A stretch of 21,947 bases of DNA from DAMCZI01 sp032095175 (GCA_032095175.1 DAMCZI010000059.1:1-21947); one strand, 5' to 3'. Numbered from the stretch's first letter, positions 6,130-15,315 are shown. Translations and numbers: made by a program. The notes: generated by a model not told the origin, from the letters alone.

Positions 6130-6387
6130 TTATTCTTCCCTCTCAGTATCTTCCTCATTGTTTTGTACCGTATAGAGAACTGCCTTTAAAGGAGTTACAG
6201 TGGAAACTGCATGTTTATATATCATTGTCTGTTTTCCATCACAATCAAGTATTATAGTAAAATTATCGAAACCCTTAACATATCCTTTTAATTGGAATCC
6301 ATTTACTAAATGTATTGTAGCTGGAATTCTGTTCTTTCTAGCTTGATTTAAAAAAACATCCTGCAGATTATTTACGACTTTGTTCAT
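6130..6387 (-). CDS. hfq: Hfq, RNA chaperone
   Basis: Hfq forms a hexameric ring that binds U-rich small RNAs and mRNAs. The 85-residue protein has the Sm1 motif at about 24-50 (IHLVNGFQLKGYVKGFDNFTIIL) and Sm2 at 57-66 (YKHAVSTVTP); the proximal-face set Q9, F43 and Y57-K58-H59 is intact. The N-terminal helix has NLQDVFLNQARKNR. The C-terminal tail is short and acidic (NNEEDTEREE), as usual in clostridia and unlike the long E. coli tail. GGAGGTGG precedes the ATG. It follows miaA after 41 bases on the same strand, the classic miaA-hfq pairing. Confidence 0.97.
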   Translation of the reverse strand: MNKVVNNLQDVFLNQARKNRIPATIHLVNGFQLKGYVKGFDNFTIILDCDGKQTMIYKHAVSTVTPLKAVLYTVQNNEEDTEREE

Positions 6388-6428
6388 TATTCCACCTCCA
6401 TGGTAATAATATACTTATATTAATTATT

Positions 6429-7373
6429 CTATACAAGTTTAAAATATCCTTCAATATACCCAATTATATTTTGCATCACAGCCTCAAAACTGTCAAAGGT
6501 GTCAATATTTACCCAGTGTATTCTACTCTCTCTTCTAAACCAAGTAAGCTGTCTTTTAGCATATCTTCTTGAAGACTGCTTTATTATATCCTTTACTTCT
6601 GTTAGGGTATAAAGACCGTTAATATAATCGATAACCTCCTTGTATCCGATTCCCTGCATAGAGTTCATATTTTTATTATATCCCATTTCTAGTAAATTTT
6701 TCACTTCTCCAACAAGATTCATATCAAACATTTTATCTACTCTTTTATTAATCCTGTCATAAAGCTTAGCCCTATCCATTGTTAATCCTATATACGCTAC
6801 ATTATAGTCTATATCTCTTTTTTGAGATTCCTTTTGGTAAAGAGATATAGGCTTTCCGGTATTTTTATAAACCTCAAGAGCTCTTATAACTCTTTTAGTA
6901 TTGTTTGGATGGATCCTTTCGTAGGATTCATAATCGATATCCTTAAGCATCTCATGTATATATTGGTTACCTTTTTCTTTAGCAAGTTTTTCTAGGTGTT
7001 CTCTATATTCCAAATCGTAGGCAACATCGGTAAAATCAAGGGGATAAGTTATAGAATTTATATATAGTCCTGTTCCGCCTACTATTATAGGAAGCTTACC
7101 CCTAGATGAAATATCATCAATATACTTCTCTGAAAGCTCTCTAAATAGAGCTACACTAAATTCCTCATCAGGAGATACAACATCAATCATATGATGTGGG
7201 ATTCCAGCCATTTCCTCTAATGTTGGTTTGGCAGAGCCTATATCCATATGTTTATAAATTTGCATTGAATCAGCAGATATTATTTCACCATTAAGCCTTT
7301 TTGCAATTTCAATACCACAAGCGGTCTTACCTGAAGCGGTTGGACCTGCAACAATAACTATGTTTTTCTTCAT
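6429..7373 (-). CDS. miaA: MiaA, tRNA dimethylallyltransferase
   Basis: MiaA adds a dimethylallyl group to N6 of A37 in tRNAs that read UNN codons, making i6A. The 314-residue protein has the P-loop GPTASGKT (10-17), SADSMQIY (33-40, catalytic D35), GSAKPT (46-51), VGGTGLYI (98-105) and the C-terminal KRQLTWFRR. All family hallmarks are intact. AGGTG precedes the ATG. Only eight bases separate it from mutL upstream, so the two are almost surely co-transcribed. MiaB, encoded upstream, methylthiolates the same base, so both modification steps are encoded within this block. Confidence 0.97.
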   Translation of the reverse strand: MKKNIVIVAGPTASGKTACGIEIAKRLNGEIISADSMQIYKHMDIGSAKPTLEEMAGIPHHMIDVVSPDEEFSVALFRELSEKYIDDISSRGKLPIIVGGTGLYINSITYPLDFTDVAYDLEYREHLEKLAKEKGNQYIHEMLKDIDYESYERIHPNNTKRVIRALEVYKNTGKPISLYQKESQKRDIDYNVAYIGLTMDRAKLYDRINKRVDKMFDMNLVGEVKNLLEMGYNKNMNSMQGIGYKEVIDYINGLYTLTEVKDIIKQSSRRYAKRQLTWFRRESRIHWVNIDTFDSFEAVMQNIIGYIEGYFKLV

Positions 7374-7381
7374 ATTATCAC

Positions 7382-9244
7382 CTACTGAATTCTTTTAAAC
7401 TTCTTTTCTAATTCTGTATATGTCATTTTAATAATTGTTGGACGACCGTGAGGACAAGTATATGGATTATCACAGTATCTTAACCTTTCTATAAGCTCAG
7501 TCATTTCTCTGTAGTTAAGTTTATCACCGGCTTTAATAGCGCTCTTACATGCCATTGTATATGTTATTTTATCTACTGTTTTTGATAAATCCCCTGTATT
7601 GTTATCTGTGTTTTCAATTATCTCAAGGAATACATCTTTATTATCTGGATTCCCATATATAACAGGAACATATCTTAATGCTATTGCGTTTCCTCCAAAA
7701 TCCTCTATGCTGTAACCAAGCTTTTTAAAGAATTCTATATTATCCATAACAAGCTGTTTAACATCATAGGCCAGATCAATAACAATTGGAACAAGAAGAC
7801 TCTGGCTTTGCAGGCATGAATTTTTATACTCATTAACATACTTTTCATAGTAGATTCTTTCATGGGCTGCATGTTGATCTATTAGGTACATATCATCAAG
7901 CCCCTCTGCTATTATATATGTGAAATGAACCTGCCCAACAACAGCAAGGGGACCAAACTTAGGGACTCTGTTTTCCGCTGCAGGAGCGGGTGTCATCTCT
8001 CCCCTATTTTCGATATCTTCTTTAATTATGTTATTAACATGATCTATTGGTGAATGAGAAATGCTAACATAGCTAATTGGAGGCGCATCATCCTTTTTGG
8101 TCTCCTTCTCTTTCACTATTTCTACTGGATTATCATGTATATTTACAAATGGTGCTTTATCCTCTACATGTATCTTCTGCTGTACAAATTCTACTTTATC
8201 TATATTCTCCTTAAATGTAAAGGGAGTCTCCTTTGGACCAACATCAACAATTGGAGAGGAGGATATAAGACTTTCCCTGATACAATGATACACTGATTTA
8301 AAAACTAACTGTTCATCTTGAAACTTTATTTCAAGCTTTGCAGGATGAACGTTTACATCTATAAATTCAGGATTTGTATATATGTGAAGAACATAAACAG
8401 GAAACTTGTTAATAGTAAGCATTGATTTATATCCAGCCTCTACTGCAGCTGTAATGGTTTTGTTTTTAATGTATCTTCCATTTATAAATGTAGATTGATA
8501 GTTCCTGCTGCTTCTTGATATACTTCCATTGCCTAAAAACCCTTTAATAGATACTATATCTCCACTGTAGTTTACCTCAATTACGTTTGAGGCTATTTCC
8601 TTTCCGTATATAGAAAGTATAACAGACTTTAAATCAGAATCTCCCTTTGTTGCAAAAACCATTTTCCCCTTTGATTTATATTTAAAGGATATCTCAGGAT
8701 GAGAGAATGCCAGGTTTTGCATTATATCTGTTATATACATTCCCTCTCTGGATTCAGTTTTTAAAAACTTTAATCTAGCAGGAGTATTATAAAAAACATC
8801 CTTTACAGTAATTGTAGTACCAAGAGGTGAACCTGATTCTTCCTTTTCAATTAGTTTTCCGCCCTCCTGGTATACCCTATACCCTGTAGGAAATTCTTCT
8901 GTTCTAGAAATTATTTCAACCTTTGAAACTGCAGCAATACTTGCAAGGGCCTCACCTCTAAAGCCAAGGGTGTTTATACTGTTTAAATCAATGTGGCTTG
9001 ATATTTTACTTGTTGCATGTCTTAAAAATGCAGTTTCAATATCATCCCTTTGTATACCCTTTCCATTATCAGTTATTCTAATTAGGGATATTCCACCGCC
9101 CTCTATTTCAACACTTATTTCTGTAGCTCCTGCATCTATTGAATTTTCAACAAGCTCTTTAACTATTGAGGCAGGCCTTTCGACAACTTCACCCGCTGCT
9201 ATTTTATTTATAGTTATATCATCAAGTACTTTTATGGTACCCAT
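7382..9244 (-). CDS. mutL: MutL, mismatch-repair ATPase with endonuclease motif
   Basis: MutL links MutS mismatch recognition to strand removal. The 620-residue protein has the N-terminal GHKL ATPase (about 1-330: E33-N34 in LVENSIDAGA, DNGKG 59-63, GFRGEAL 94-100), a low-complexity linker (about 335-430) and a C-terminal dimerisation domain. The endonuclease metal-site motif is present as DQHA at 456-459 with E462 and E467, plus ACKSAIKAGDKL (565-576) and CPHGRP (597-602). It is therefore predicted to nick DNA itself, as in organisms without MutH. The gene lies ten bases after mutS. Confidence 0.97.
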   Translation of the reverse strand: MGTIKVLDDITINKIAAGEVVERPASIVKELVENSIDAGATEISVEIEGGGISLIRITDNGKGIQRDDIETAFLRHATSKISSHIDLNSINTLGFRGEALASIAAVSKVEIISRTEEFPTGYRVYQEGGKLIEKEESGSPLGTTITVKDVFYNTPARLKFLKTESREGMYITDIMQNLAFSHPEISFKYKSKGKMVFATKGDSDLKSVILSIYGKEIASNVIEVNYSGDIVSIKGFLGNGSISRSSRNYQSTFINGRYIKNKTITAAVEAGYKSMLTINKFPVYVLHIYTNPEFIDVNVHPAKLEIKFQDEQLVFKSVYHCIRESLISSSPIVDVGPKETPFTFKENIDKVEFVQQKIHVEDKAPFVNIHDNPVEIVKEKETKKDDAPPISYVSISHSPIDHVNNIIKEDIENRGEMTPAPAAENRVPKFGPLAVVGQVHFTYIIAEGLDDMYLIDQHAAHERIYYEKYVNEYKNSCLQSQSLLVPIVIDLAYDVKQLVMDNIEFFKKLGYSIEDFGGNAIALRYVPVIYGNPDNKDVFLEIIENTDNNTGDLSKTVDKITYTMACKSAIKAGDKLNYREMTELIERLRYCDNPYTCPHGRPTIIKMTYTELEKKFKRIQ

Positions 9245-9254
9245 ATTAAATCAC

Positions 9255-11852
9255 CTACATTTTCTTTGCTCTCTGGCAAAGTTTATAAAGATAGTTTATA
9301 GATTCAAGAGGTGTCATATTCATTATGTCTATATTCTTTAACTCAGCAACAATTTCATTTTCCTTATAGTTAAATAGTGTAATTTCCAAAGACTCTTCCT
9401 CTACTTTTGACACAGCTGCTTCCTTTAAATTTATGCTATCCTTAATGTTCTTGTTTATATCGCTGTCTTCAAGCATCTTAAGTATTTCCCTTGCTTTACC
9501 TAAGACATCCTCAGGAAGACCGGAAAGCTTTGCAACCTGTATTCCGTAGCTGTGATCGGCCCCGCCGCGGACTATTTTCCTTAAGAATATGATATCCTCT
9601 CCGTGTTCCTTAACTGAAATACAGTAGTTCTTAACACCAGAAAGCTTGCCTTCAAGCTCTGTAAGCTCATGATAGTGTGTTGCAAATAGTGTTTTAGCCT
9701 TTATTTTTCTGCTGATATAATCTACAACTGCCCAGGCAATGCTTAGTCCATCAAAGGTACTTGTTCCTCTTCCTACTTCATCTAATATTACAAGGCTGTT
9801 AGCCGTTGCATTTTGAAGTATGGAAGCAACCTCTGACATTTCAACCATAAAGGTACTTTTACCAGAGGATAGATCATCCGAGGCTCCTATTCTAGTAAAT
9901 ATTCTATCAACTACGCATATCTTTGCAGATTCAGCAGGAACAAAACATCCTGCCTGTGCCATAAGGGTAATTAAGGCAACCTGTCTCATATATGTAGATT
10001 TACCGGCCATATTAGGTCCTGTAATTATTGCCACCATATCTTCCTTTAAATTCAAATAAGTATCGTTTGGAACGAATATGCCTTGTATAACCTTTTCTAC
10101 AACAGGATGACGTCCTTCTTTTATATCAATAACACCATCAGTTGTTATTTCAGGCATAACATAGTTGTTTTCAAAGGATACCTTGGAAAAAGATAAAAGT
10201 GCATCAATGGTTGATACATTTTTAGCGGTTTTTTGAACTCTTTTAACTTGAGCAGCAGCCTTATTTCTAATATCAGTAAATAATTGATATTCAAGCTCAA
10301 CTATCTTCTGTTCCGCTCCAAGTATCAAGTCCTCCATTTCCTTTAACTCAGGTGTGATATATCTTTCACCGTTTGCAAGTGTTTGCTTTCTAATATACCT
10401 GCCCTCAGGAACATTTGAAAGGTTGCTTTTTGTAACTTCAATATAGTATCCAAAAACTTTGTTGTATCCAACCTTCAAGGATCTAATTCCTGTTGTATCC
10501 CTTTCCTTTTGTTCAAGCTCTGCAATCCATGACTTACCATTAGACATTGCCTCTCTAAGTTTATCAACTTCAGGACTGTATCCTTCCTTTATAATACCGC
10601 CTTCCTTTAATTGAAGGGATGGACTATCAAGAATGGATTCATCCACAAGCTTATAAATATCATCTAATGTATCAAATTCCTGATATATTCCATTTAAAAG
10701 CCTGCTTCTGCAAGTTGATATAGATGCTTTAACATCAGGAAGGTATTTAAAGGATTCCTTTAAATAAACCATATCTCTGGCATTTGCAGATCCACAGGTA
10801 ACTCTTCCTATTAATCTTTCAATATCATACACATTTTTTAAAAATTCCTTAAGGTCAGCGGACACATACACATTATCCATAAGCTCAGAAACTGCCTCAA
10901 GTCTTTTGTCTATCTCATCCTTATTTATAAGAGGTTCTTCAATCCATTTCCTAATCATTCTACTTCCCATTGAGGTTTCAGTTGCATCAAGAACCCATAA
11001 AAGCGAACCCTTCTTACTGCTGCTTCTTATGGTTTCAGTTAACTCTAAATTTCTTCTGGAGTTAGAATCTAGGATCATGTAATCTTTAATTTCATATTTT
11101 TCTATTTTAATTATGTGTTTAAGGCTTGTTTTTTGAGTTTCGCAAATATATCTATAAAGGCATCCTGCTGTTATAAGCTCTAAGGAGTTTAATTCTGGTA
11201 CATCTCCTTCAAAACTTTTAATATCACCTTTTGCCTGATCTTCGTCGTAATTCGTTCTTGTTATAAGAAGCTGAAATCTTTCATTTATACTGCTTATTAT
11301 CTTGCCTTTAGATAAAAATTCATTTTCAATAATCAGTAGCTCTGATGGATTATACTTTGATATTTCATCTACTGATTTATTAGGGCCATCAGAAGCGGAG
11401 GTAGATAAAAATACACCTGTTGATATATCACAAACAGATAAGGAAAAGCCATTTTCATCAACTAGAAGGCAGCCTATATAGTTGTTTCTCTTTTCGTCTA
11501 GCATTGAACTTTCCATAACTGTTCCGGGTGTTACTATCTTTATTATCTCTCTCTTTACAATTCCCTTAGCTAAAGCTGGATCTTCAACCTGTTCGCATAT
11601 TGCAACCTTGTAACCTCTTTCAATAAGCCTTGATATATATCCTTCAGCTGCATGATAAGGTATTCCGCACATTGGAGCTCTTTTTTCAAGTCCACAATCC
11701 CTTCCTGTAAGAACTAACTCAAGCTCTCTTGAGGCTGTTTCAGCATCCTCAAAAAACATTTCATAAAAGTCTCCTAATCTAAAAAACAATATACAATCCT
11801 TACACTTTTCCTTTGTTTCAAGATATTGCTGCATCATTGGTGTTAGGGCCAA
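9255..11852 (-). CDS. mutS: MutS, DNA mismatch recognition ATPase
   Basis: MutS binds mispaired bases and recruits MutL. The 865-residue protein has the mismatch-wedge motif GDFYEMFF (27-34), connector, lever and clamp domains, Walker A TGPNMAGKST (611-620) and Walker B VILDEVGRGTSTFDG (688-702). SLEITLF (821-827) near the C-terminus may be a sliding-clamp binding motif. The start is TTG at 11852, chosen because GGGGG lies eight bases upstream and it keeps the conserved ALTPMMQQY opening; an in-frame ATG five codons later would cut into it. A terminator precedes the gene, so it probably starts its own transcript, mutS-mutL-miaA-hfq. Confidence 0.97.
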   Translation of the reverse strand: MALTPMMQQYLETKEKCKDCILFFRLGDFYEMFFEDAETASRELELVLTGRDCGLEKRAPMCGIPYHAAEGYISRLIERGYKVAICEQVEDPALAKGIVKREIIKIVTPGTVMESSMLDEKRNNYIGCLLVDENGFSLSVCDISTGVFLSTSASDGPNKSVDEISKYNPSELLIIENEFLSKGKIISSINERFQLLITRTNYDEDQAKGDIKSFEGDVPELNSLELITAGCLYRYICETQKTSLKHIIKIEKYEIKDYMILDSNSRRNLELTETIRSSSKKGSLLWVLDATETSMGSRMIRKWIEEPLINKDEIDKRLEAVSELMDNVYVSADLKEFLKNVYDIERLIGRVTCGSANARDMVYLKESFKYLPDVKASISTCRSRLLNGIYQEFDTLDDIYKLVDESILDSPSLQLKEGGIIKEGYSPEVDKLREAMSNGKSWIAELEQKERDTTGIRSLKVGYNKVFGYYIEVTKSNLSNVPEGRYIRKQTLANGERYITPELKEMEDLILGAEQKIVELEYQLFTDIRNKAAAQVKRVQKTAKNVSTIDALLSFSKVSFENNYVMPEITTDGVIDIKEGRHPVVEKVIQGIFVPNDTYLNLKEDMVAIITGPNMAGKSTYMRQVALITLMAQAGCFVPAESAKICVVDRIFTRIGASDDLSSGKSTFMVEMSEVASILQNATANSLVILDEVGRGTSTFDGLSIAWAVVDYISRKIKAKTLFATHYHELTELEGKLSGVKNYCISVKEHGEDIIFLRKIVRGGADHSYGIQVAKLSGLPEDVLGKAREILKMLEDSDINKNIKDSINLKEAAVSKVEEESLEITLFNYKENEIVAELKNIDIMNMTPLESINYLYKLCQRAKKM

Positions 11853-11955
11853 CTGAAATTCCCCCTTATAGTCAATTTATTATCATTAATTAAGTGCCTG
11901 TCATCTATCCTTCTATAATTATATAACAAAGAGTTTTTAATTCAAACATATTAAA

Positions 11956-11977
11956 AGGGAGCAATTTAATGCTCCCT
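11956..11977 (-). terminator. Terminator between miaB and mutS
   Basis: The stem AGGGAGCA/TGCTCCCT (11956-11963 with 11970-11977) has a 6-base loop and is followed on the minus strand by TTTTAATATG. It begins four bases after the miaB stop, so miaB and mutS are mainly separate units. Confidence 0.85.
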
Positions 11978-11981
11978 AAAT

Positions 11982-13319
11982 CTATTCTACAAGTTCTCCA
12001 GAAAGGGACCAGGTTTGAGGTGTTGTTATTTTAACATTAACTAGTTTTCCCTTAAGAGAAATGTCTCCTCCTGAGAAATACACAAGTTTTCCGTTTCTTG
12101 TTCTTCCCATAAGCTTTGATTCATCATTTTTAGCTGTACCTTCAACAAGTATCTCAAGAACCCTATCCTTATATTCCATATTCTTTTTATGTGATATGTC
12201 ATTTATAAGCTCTACAAGTCTATTAAACCTGTTGTGCTTTACATCCTCAGGGACTTGGTCTTCATATTCCGCTGCAGGTGTTCCTTTTCTTATGGAATAT
12301 ATAAATGTAAAAGCTGAATCATATTCTACTTTTGATACAAGATCAAGGGTCTCTTTAAAATCTTCTTCAGTTTCTCCAGGAAATCCTATAATGATATCCG
12401 TTGTAATTGCAACTCCATCAATATTAGCTTTTATTCTATCTGAAAGGTCTAGATATTGTTCCTTTGTATATCTTCTGTTCATCTTTTTAAGTAATGGTGT
12501 ACTTCCAGACTGAACAGGAAGATGAATATGTTCACATACCTTACTGCATTCTTTTACAGCCATTATAACATCATCAGTTAAATCCTTAGGATGTGATGTC
12601 ATAAATCTTATTCTATCTATGCCCTCTACTTCATTTACCAACCTTAAAAGTTTGGCAAAGTTCATGTCATCAAGATCTTTGCCATAGGAGTTTACATTTT
12701 GTCCAAGGAGTGTAATTTCCTTATATCCTCTGCTAGAAAGATCCTTTATCTCATTTATTATAGATTCCGGAGTTCTGCTTCTTTCACGGCCCCTTGTATA
12801 TGGAACAATACAATATGTGCAGAAGTTATTGCAGCCATACATTATTGTTACAAATGCCTTTATATCGCTTTCGCGGTTTATAGGAAGTTCTTCTATTATT
12901 TCTCCTTCCTTTTCCCATACCTCAATTAAGGTTGAATTGCTCTGAAAAGCGTTATTTAAAAGTTCAGGAAACCTGTGTATGTTATGTGTACCAAAAACTA
13001 TATCTACAAAGGGATACTTCTTTTTTATAGTTTCAGGCATACCCTTTTGCTGCATCATACAGCCTCCAACTGCTATTACCATATCAGGCTTTGATTTTTT
13101 TAAAGCCTTAAGCTCACCTAGGTTTCCATAAACCTTAAGTTCAGCATTTTCCCTTACACAGCATGTGTTAAATATTATAACGTCCGCTTCCTCTCGCTTC
13201 TCGGTCTTTTTATAGCCCATACCCTCAAGCATACCAAAAAGCTTTTCAGAATCCTCTTCATTCATCTGACAACCCCAAGTTAAAATTAAGAAGAATTTAT
13301 CGCTAGTATTATTATTCAT
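11982..13319 (-). CDS. miaB: MiaB, tRNA A37 methylthiotransferase
   Basis: MiaB is a radical-SAM enzyme that converts i6A37 to ms2i6A37 in tRNA, using two 4Fe-4S clusters. The 445-residue protein has the N-terminal methylthiotransferase domain with C17 (GCQMN), C53 (NTCC) and C87 (GGCMMQQ). The radical-SAM CNNFCTYC motif is at 163-170, and a C-terminal TRAM domain ends at SLSGELVE. The ATG at 13319 is used because GGAGG lies just upstream; the longer frame would begin inside that site. Residues such as LFGML, where most MiaB have LSGML, differ from the usual. Its first about 150 codons and upstream region are duplicated at 14491-15126. Confidence 0.96.
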   Translation of the reverse strand: MNNNTSDKFFLILTWGCQMNEEDSEKLFGMLEGMGYKKTEKREEADVIIFNTCCVRENAELKVYGNLGELKALKKSKPDMVIAVGGCMMQQKGMPETIKKKYPFVDIVFGTHNIHRFPELLNNAFQSNSTLIEVWEKEGEIIEELPINRESDIKAFVTIMYGCNNFCTYCIVPYTRGRERSRTPESIINEIKDLSSRGYKEITLLGQNVNSYGKDLDDMNFAKLLRLVNEVEGIDRIRFMTSHPKDLTDDVIMAVKECSKVCEHIHLPVQSGSTPLLKKMNRRYTKEQYLDLSDRIKANIDGVAITTDIIIGFPGETEEDFKETLDLVSKVEYDSAFTFIYSIRKGTPAAEYEDQVPEDVKHNRFNRLVELINDISHKKNMEYKDRVLEILVEGTAKNDESKLMGRTRNGKLVYFSGGDISLKGKLVNVKITTPQTWSLSGELVE

Positions 13320-13480
13320 AATTATTACCTCCAAATTGTTTAATTTTCACAGTGTTTATATTATATCATGTTTTTATATTAAATATAAATAAGTCTAAAA
13401 CTGCTAAGGAGTTTTAGACTTATTTTTTGATTTATTCTTTTTAAATTGAAGTAGGAGTTTGTAAAAATAAATTTCATTTT
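12837..13480. repeat. Segmental duplication, copy A (miaB 5' part plus upstream)
   Basis: This segment aligns to 14491-15126. The coding part is around 94 percent identical by eye. The upstream part is more diverged, but blocks such as CTTATATTATATCATGTTTT and AGTTTGTAAAAA-TAATTTCATTTT are shared. It includes the miaB promoter region and about the first 160 codons. Confidence 0.85.
13387..13425. terminator. Terminator after the tandem GNAT gene
   Basis: A perfect 16-bp stem (13387-13402 with 13410-13425) closes a 7-base loop. A T6 tract follows on the plus strand and an AT-rich stretch on the minus strand. It separates the GNAT gene from miaB and has no counterpart in copy B of the duplication. 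Confidence 0.85.
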
Positions 13481-13494
13481 ATATCATTAGTTTA

Positions 13495-14418
13495 CTATTT
13501 AATATTAAGTTTCATATCCACCAATTCAAGCCCCTTTAGAAATCCCAAGTTATTATATACATTCTCAGCATCATTTCCTACTGTTACATATAATCTAAGC
13601 ACTGGATATTCTTCTTTTAAAACCGATAATGCTTTTTTTAGCATTTTAGTTCCTAAACCTTTACCTGCATAACCTGGCTTAACAGCTATTTGAGAAACTA
13701 AAGGCCATTCCTGCCATAAAGATATTATACAAAGTCCTACTAATTCTTTAGTCTTTTTATCATATACAAGCATAGAAGCTTTATTTAAAATTTCTATATC
13801 TAAATTATTTTCAAAATACTCATTAATCCATGAAACATACTCTTCTAAACCGTAGCTATGATTTAATACTTCATTGTTAGTGAATGATTCAAACAGTAAT
13901 TTTCCCATTTCTAATTCATTTTCTTTTTTGGGTAGAAAAACTTCAAACTCATCCTGCCAAGTGATTTTAAACTCTTCTGTTGGTCTTATCATCCAACGGC
14001 CTATTTCTGTTTTTATAAAACCTAATTTTTCATACATATCTATCTGCGATGGATCAACTATATAGGTTTCTATATCTTTACTTTCATCTGACCAGTAAAC
14101 TAAAATCTCTTTAATTTTTTTCAATAGTTTATATTCATCTAAGTAAGGTGGTATAACGAATAATTCACCTACAAGATTAGGTTCTACAAGAACTCCTCCA
14201 ACCTTAATCCCGTCTTTAACTATCCAAAAATAATCATCATCTTTACAAATTGTAGAACGCATAATATCAAAGCTTTTCTTAAACCACCCATTAGCTTTTT
14301 GTAATCCATGATAAACTGAATGATATTTAGAAAACTCTATGTAATCTACCCTTTCTAATACAAATCCATCACCTAAATCATATTTTGATGTTTCTTTTGA
14401 CCATTTTTCAAAGTTCAT
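13495..14418 (-). CDS. Tandem-domain GNAT acetyltransferase
   Basis: A 307-residue protein with two GNAT folds. The N-terminal half (about 20-146) keeps the general fold, with IVKDGIKVGGVLV and a closing MYEKLGFIKTE, but no clear acetyl-CoA loop. The C-terminal half (about 155-307) has a full motif A (VSQIAVKPGYAGKGLGTKML, 241-260) and GNDAENVYNNLGF (281-293), and is expected to be the active domain. GGGGG lies seven bases before the ATG. Substrate unknown. The gene stands exactly between the two copies of the miaB duplication, with a GGGACGGTTCTC hairpin just upstream of its start, so it was either inserted or carried along in the rearrangement. Confidence 0.85.
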   Translation of the reverse strand: MNFEKWSKETSKYDLGDGFVLERVDYIEFSKYHSVYHGLQKANGWFKKSFDIMRSTICKDDDYFWIVKDGIKVGGVLVEPNLVGELFVIPPYLDEYKLLKKIKEILVYWSDESKDIETYIVDPSQIDMYEKLGFIKTEIGRWMIRPTEEFKITWQDEFEVFLPKKENELEMGKLLFESFTNNEVLNHSYGLEEYVSWINEYFENNLDIEILNKASMLVYDKKTKELVGLCIISLWQEWPLVSQIAVKPGYAGKGLGTKMLKKALSVLKEEYPVLRLYVTVGNDAENVYNNLGFLKGLELVDMKLNIK

Positions 14419-14434
14419 AAATTTTCCCCCTTAT

Positions 14435-14483
14435 GGGGACGGTTCTCAAATTTATATAATCTTCAAATTTGAGAACCGTCCCT
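14435..14483. repeat. REP-like inverted repeat hairpin (GGGACGGTTCTC type)
   Basis: Perfect 18-bp arms (14436-14453 with 14465-14482) bracket an 11-base loop. The outer part reads GGGACGGTTCTC / GAGAACCGTCCC. I recall this motif as a dispersed repeat in Firmicutes, sometimes near IS200-like transposases; that is memory, not a search. Here it begins eight bases from the break in the miaB duplicate and supplies that frame's last codons and stop. Confidence 0.85.
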
Positions 14484-14985
14484 TAAATTTATACATTATT
14501 GTTACAAATGTTTTTATATCGCTTTTACGGTTTATAGGAAGTTCTTCTATTATTTCGCCTTCCTTTTCCCATACCTCAATTAAGGTTGAATTGCTATGAA
14601 AAGCGTTATTTAAAAGTTCAGGGAACCTGTGTATATTATGAGTACCAAAAACTATATCCACAAAGGGGTACTTCTTTTTTATAGTTTCAGGCATACCCTC
14701 TTGCTGCATCATACAGCCTCCAACCGCTATTACCATATCAGGCTTTGATTTTTTTAAAGCCTTAAGTTCACCTAGGTTTCCATAAACCTTAAGCCCTGCA
14801 TTTTCCCTTACATAGCATGTGTTAAATATTATAACGTCCGCTTCCTCTCGATTCTCGGTCTTTTTATAGCCCATACTCTCAAGCATACCAGAAAGCTTTT
14901 CTGAATCCTCTTCATTCATTTGACAACCGAATGTAGAAATAAGGAAGGTTTTTATATTGATATTATTATCATTGTTAATCATCAT
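14452..14985 (-). pseudogene. Truncated miaB duplicate (N-terminal domain only)
   Basis: This frame of about 177 codons repeats the first about 160 codons of miaB with some nine amino-acid changes from GCQMN to FVTIMY, then runs 12 codons through the REP-like hairpin to a stop. It has the first-domain cysteines (GCQMN, NTCY, GGCMM) but wholly lacks the radical-SAM CxxxCxxC motif and TRAM domain. It therefore cannot be a working methylthiotransferase. GGAAG lies about five bases before ATG 14985, weaker than the GGAGG of the intact gene. The open frame is undamaged, so the fragment could still be made; I favour a decaying duplicate. Confidence 0.85.
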
Positions 14986-15126
14986 TATTTCTTCCAAAAG
15001 TATATGATTTAGTGCTTATATTATATCATGTTTTTAAAAAATAAATGTATAACTGTTAATCATCCTTAGATTTGGATTTATCTCTCTTTAATTGCAACAA
15101 TAGTTTGTAAAAATTAATTTCATTTT
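14491..15126. repeat. Segmental duplication, copy B
   Basis: This is the partner of 12837-13480 in the same orientation, 1.65 kb away. The left boundary is sharp: identity begins at 14491, right beside the REP-like hairpin. The right boundary fades near 15126; the following bases (ATTTAATTTTTCATAT, 15142-15160) faintly resemble the 3' end of the GNAT gene, so the duplicated unit may once have been miaB plus GNAT. Confidence 0.82.
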
Positions 15127-15315
15127 TACTCATTTACTCACCCCATTTAATTTTTCATATGTAGAAGAACAATGTTATTCTCTCCATAAGAACATATGTT
15201 TTGTAAAGCGTTCTACAAATCATCTCCTTTGCTAGAAGTTACCTTTCTACATTTTTCCCTCATTTACCATTTAATTATGGTATACTTTTATATTATTAGT
15301 TTGGGGGCAATGAAC
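14986..15315. other. Gene-free stretch with duplicated miaB upstream region and a LexA-like site
   Basis: The first 140 bases are the copied miaB upstream region. The remainder is AT-rich and contains a LexA-like site at 15190-15201. A TATACT at 15281-15286 may be the -10 box for the HTH remnant, but I see no proper -35 element. No RNA gene is evident. Confidence 0.5.
15189..15202. promoter_or_regulatory. LexA-like operator, one mismatch
   Basis: AGAACATATGTTTT has GAAC-N4-GTTT and shares the first 12 bases with SOS box 1 at 3886. It lies about 115 bases upstream of an HTH-gene remnant and could be the relic of an SOS-controlled gene. Confidence 0.45.

Noticed and set aside
9820..10059. Open frames opposite mutS, and similar ones opposite mutL and miaB
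   Set aside because: These are shadows of long conserved genes with intact motifs and have no start signals of their own.
15196..15315. Longer version of the HTH frame starting at 15196
   Set aside because: The extension reads through the probable promoter region and has no ribosome binding site; GGGGG before ATG 15316 gives a better start.
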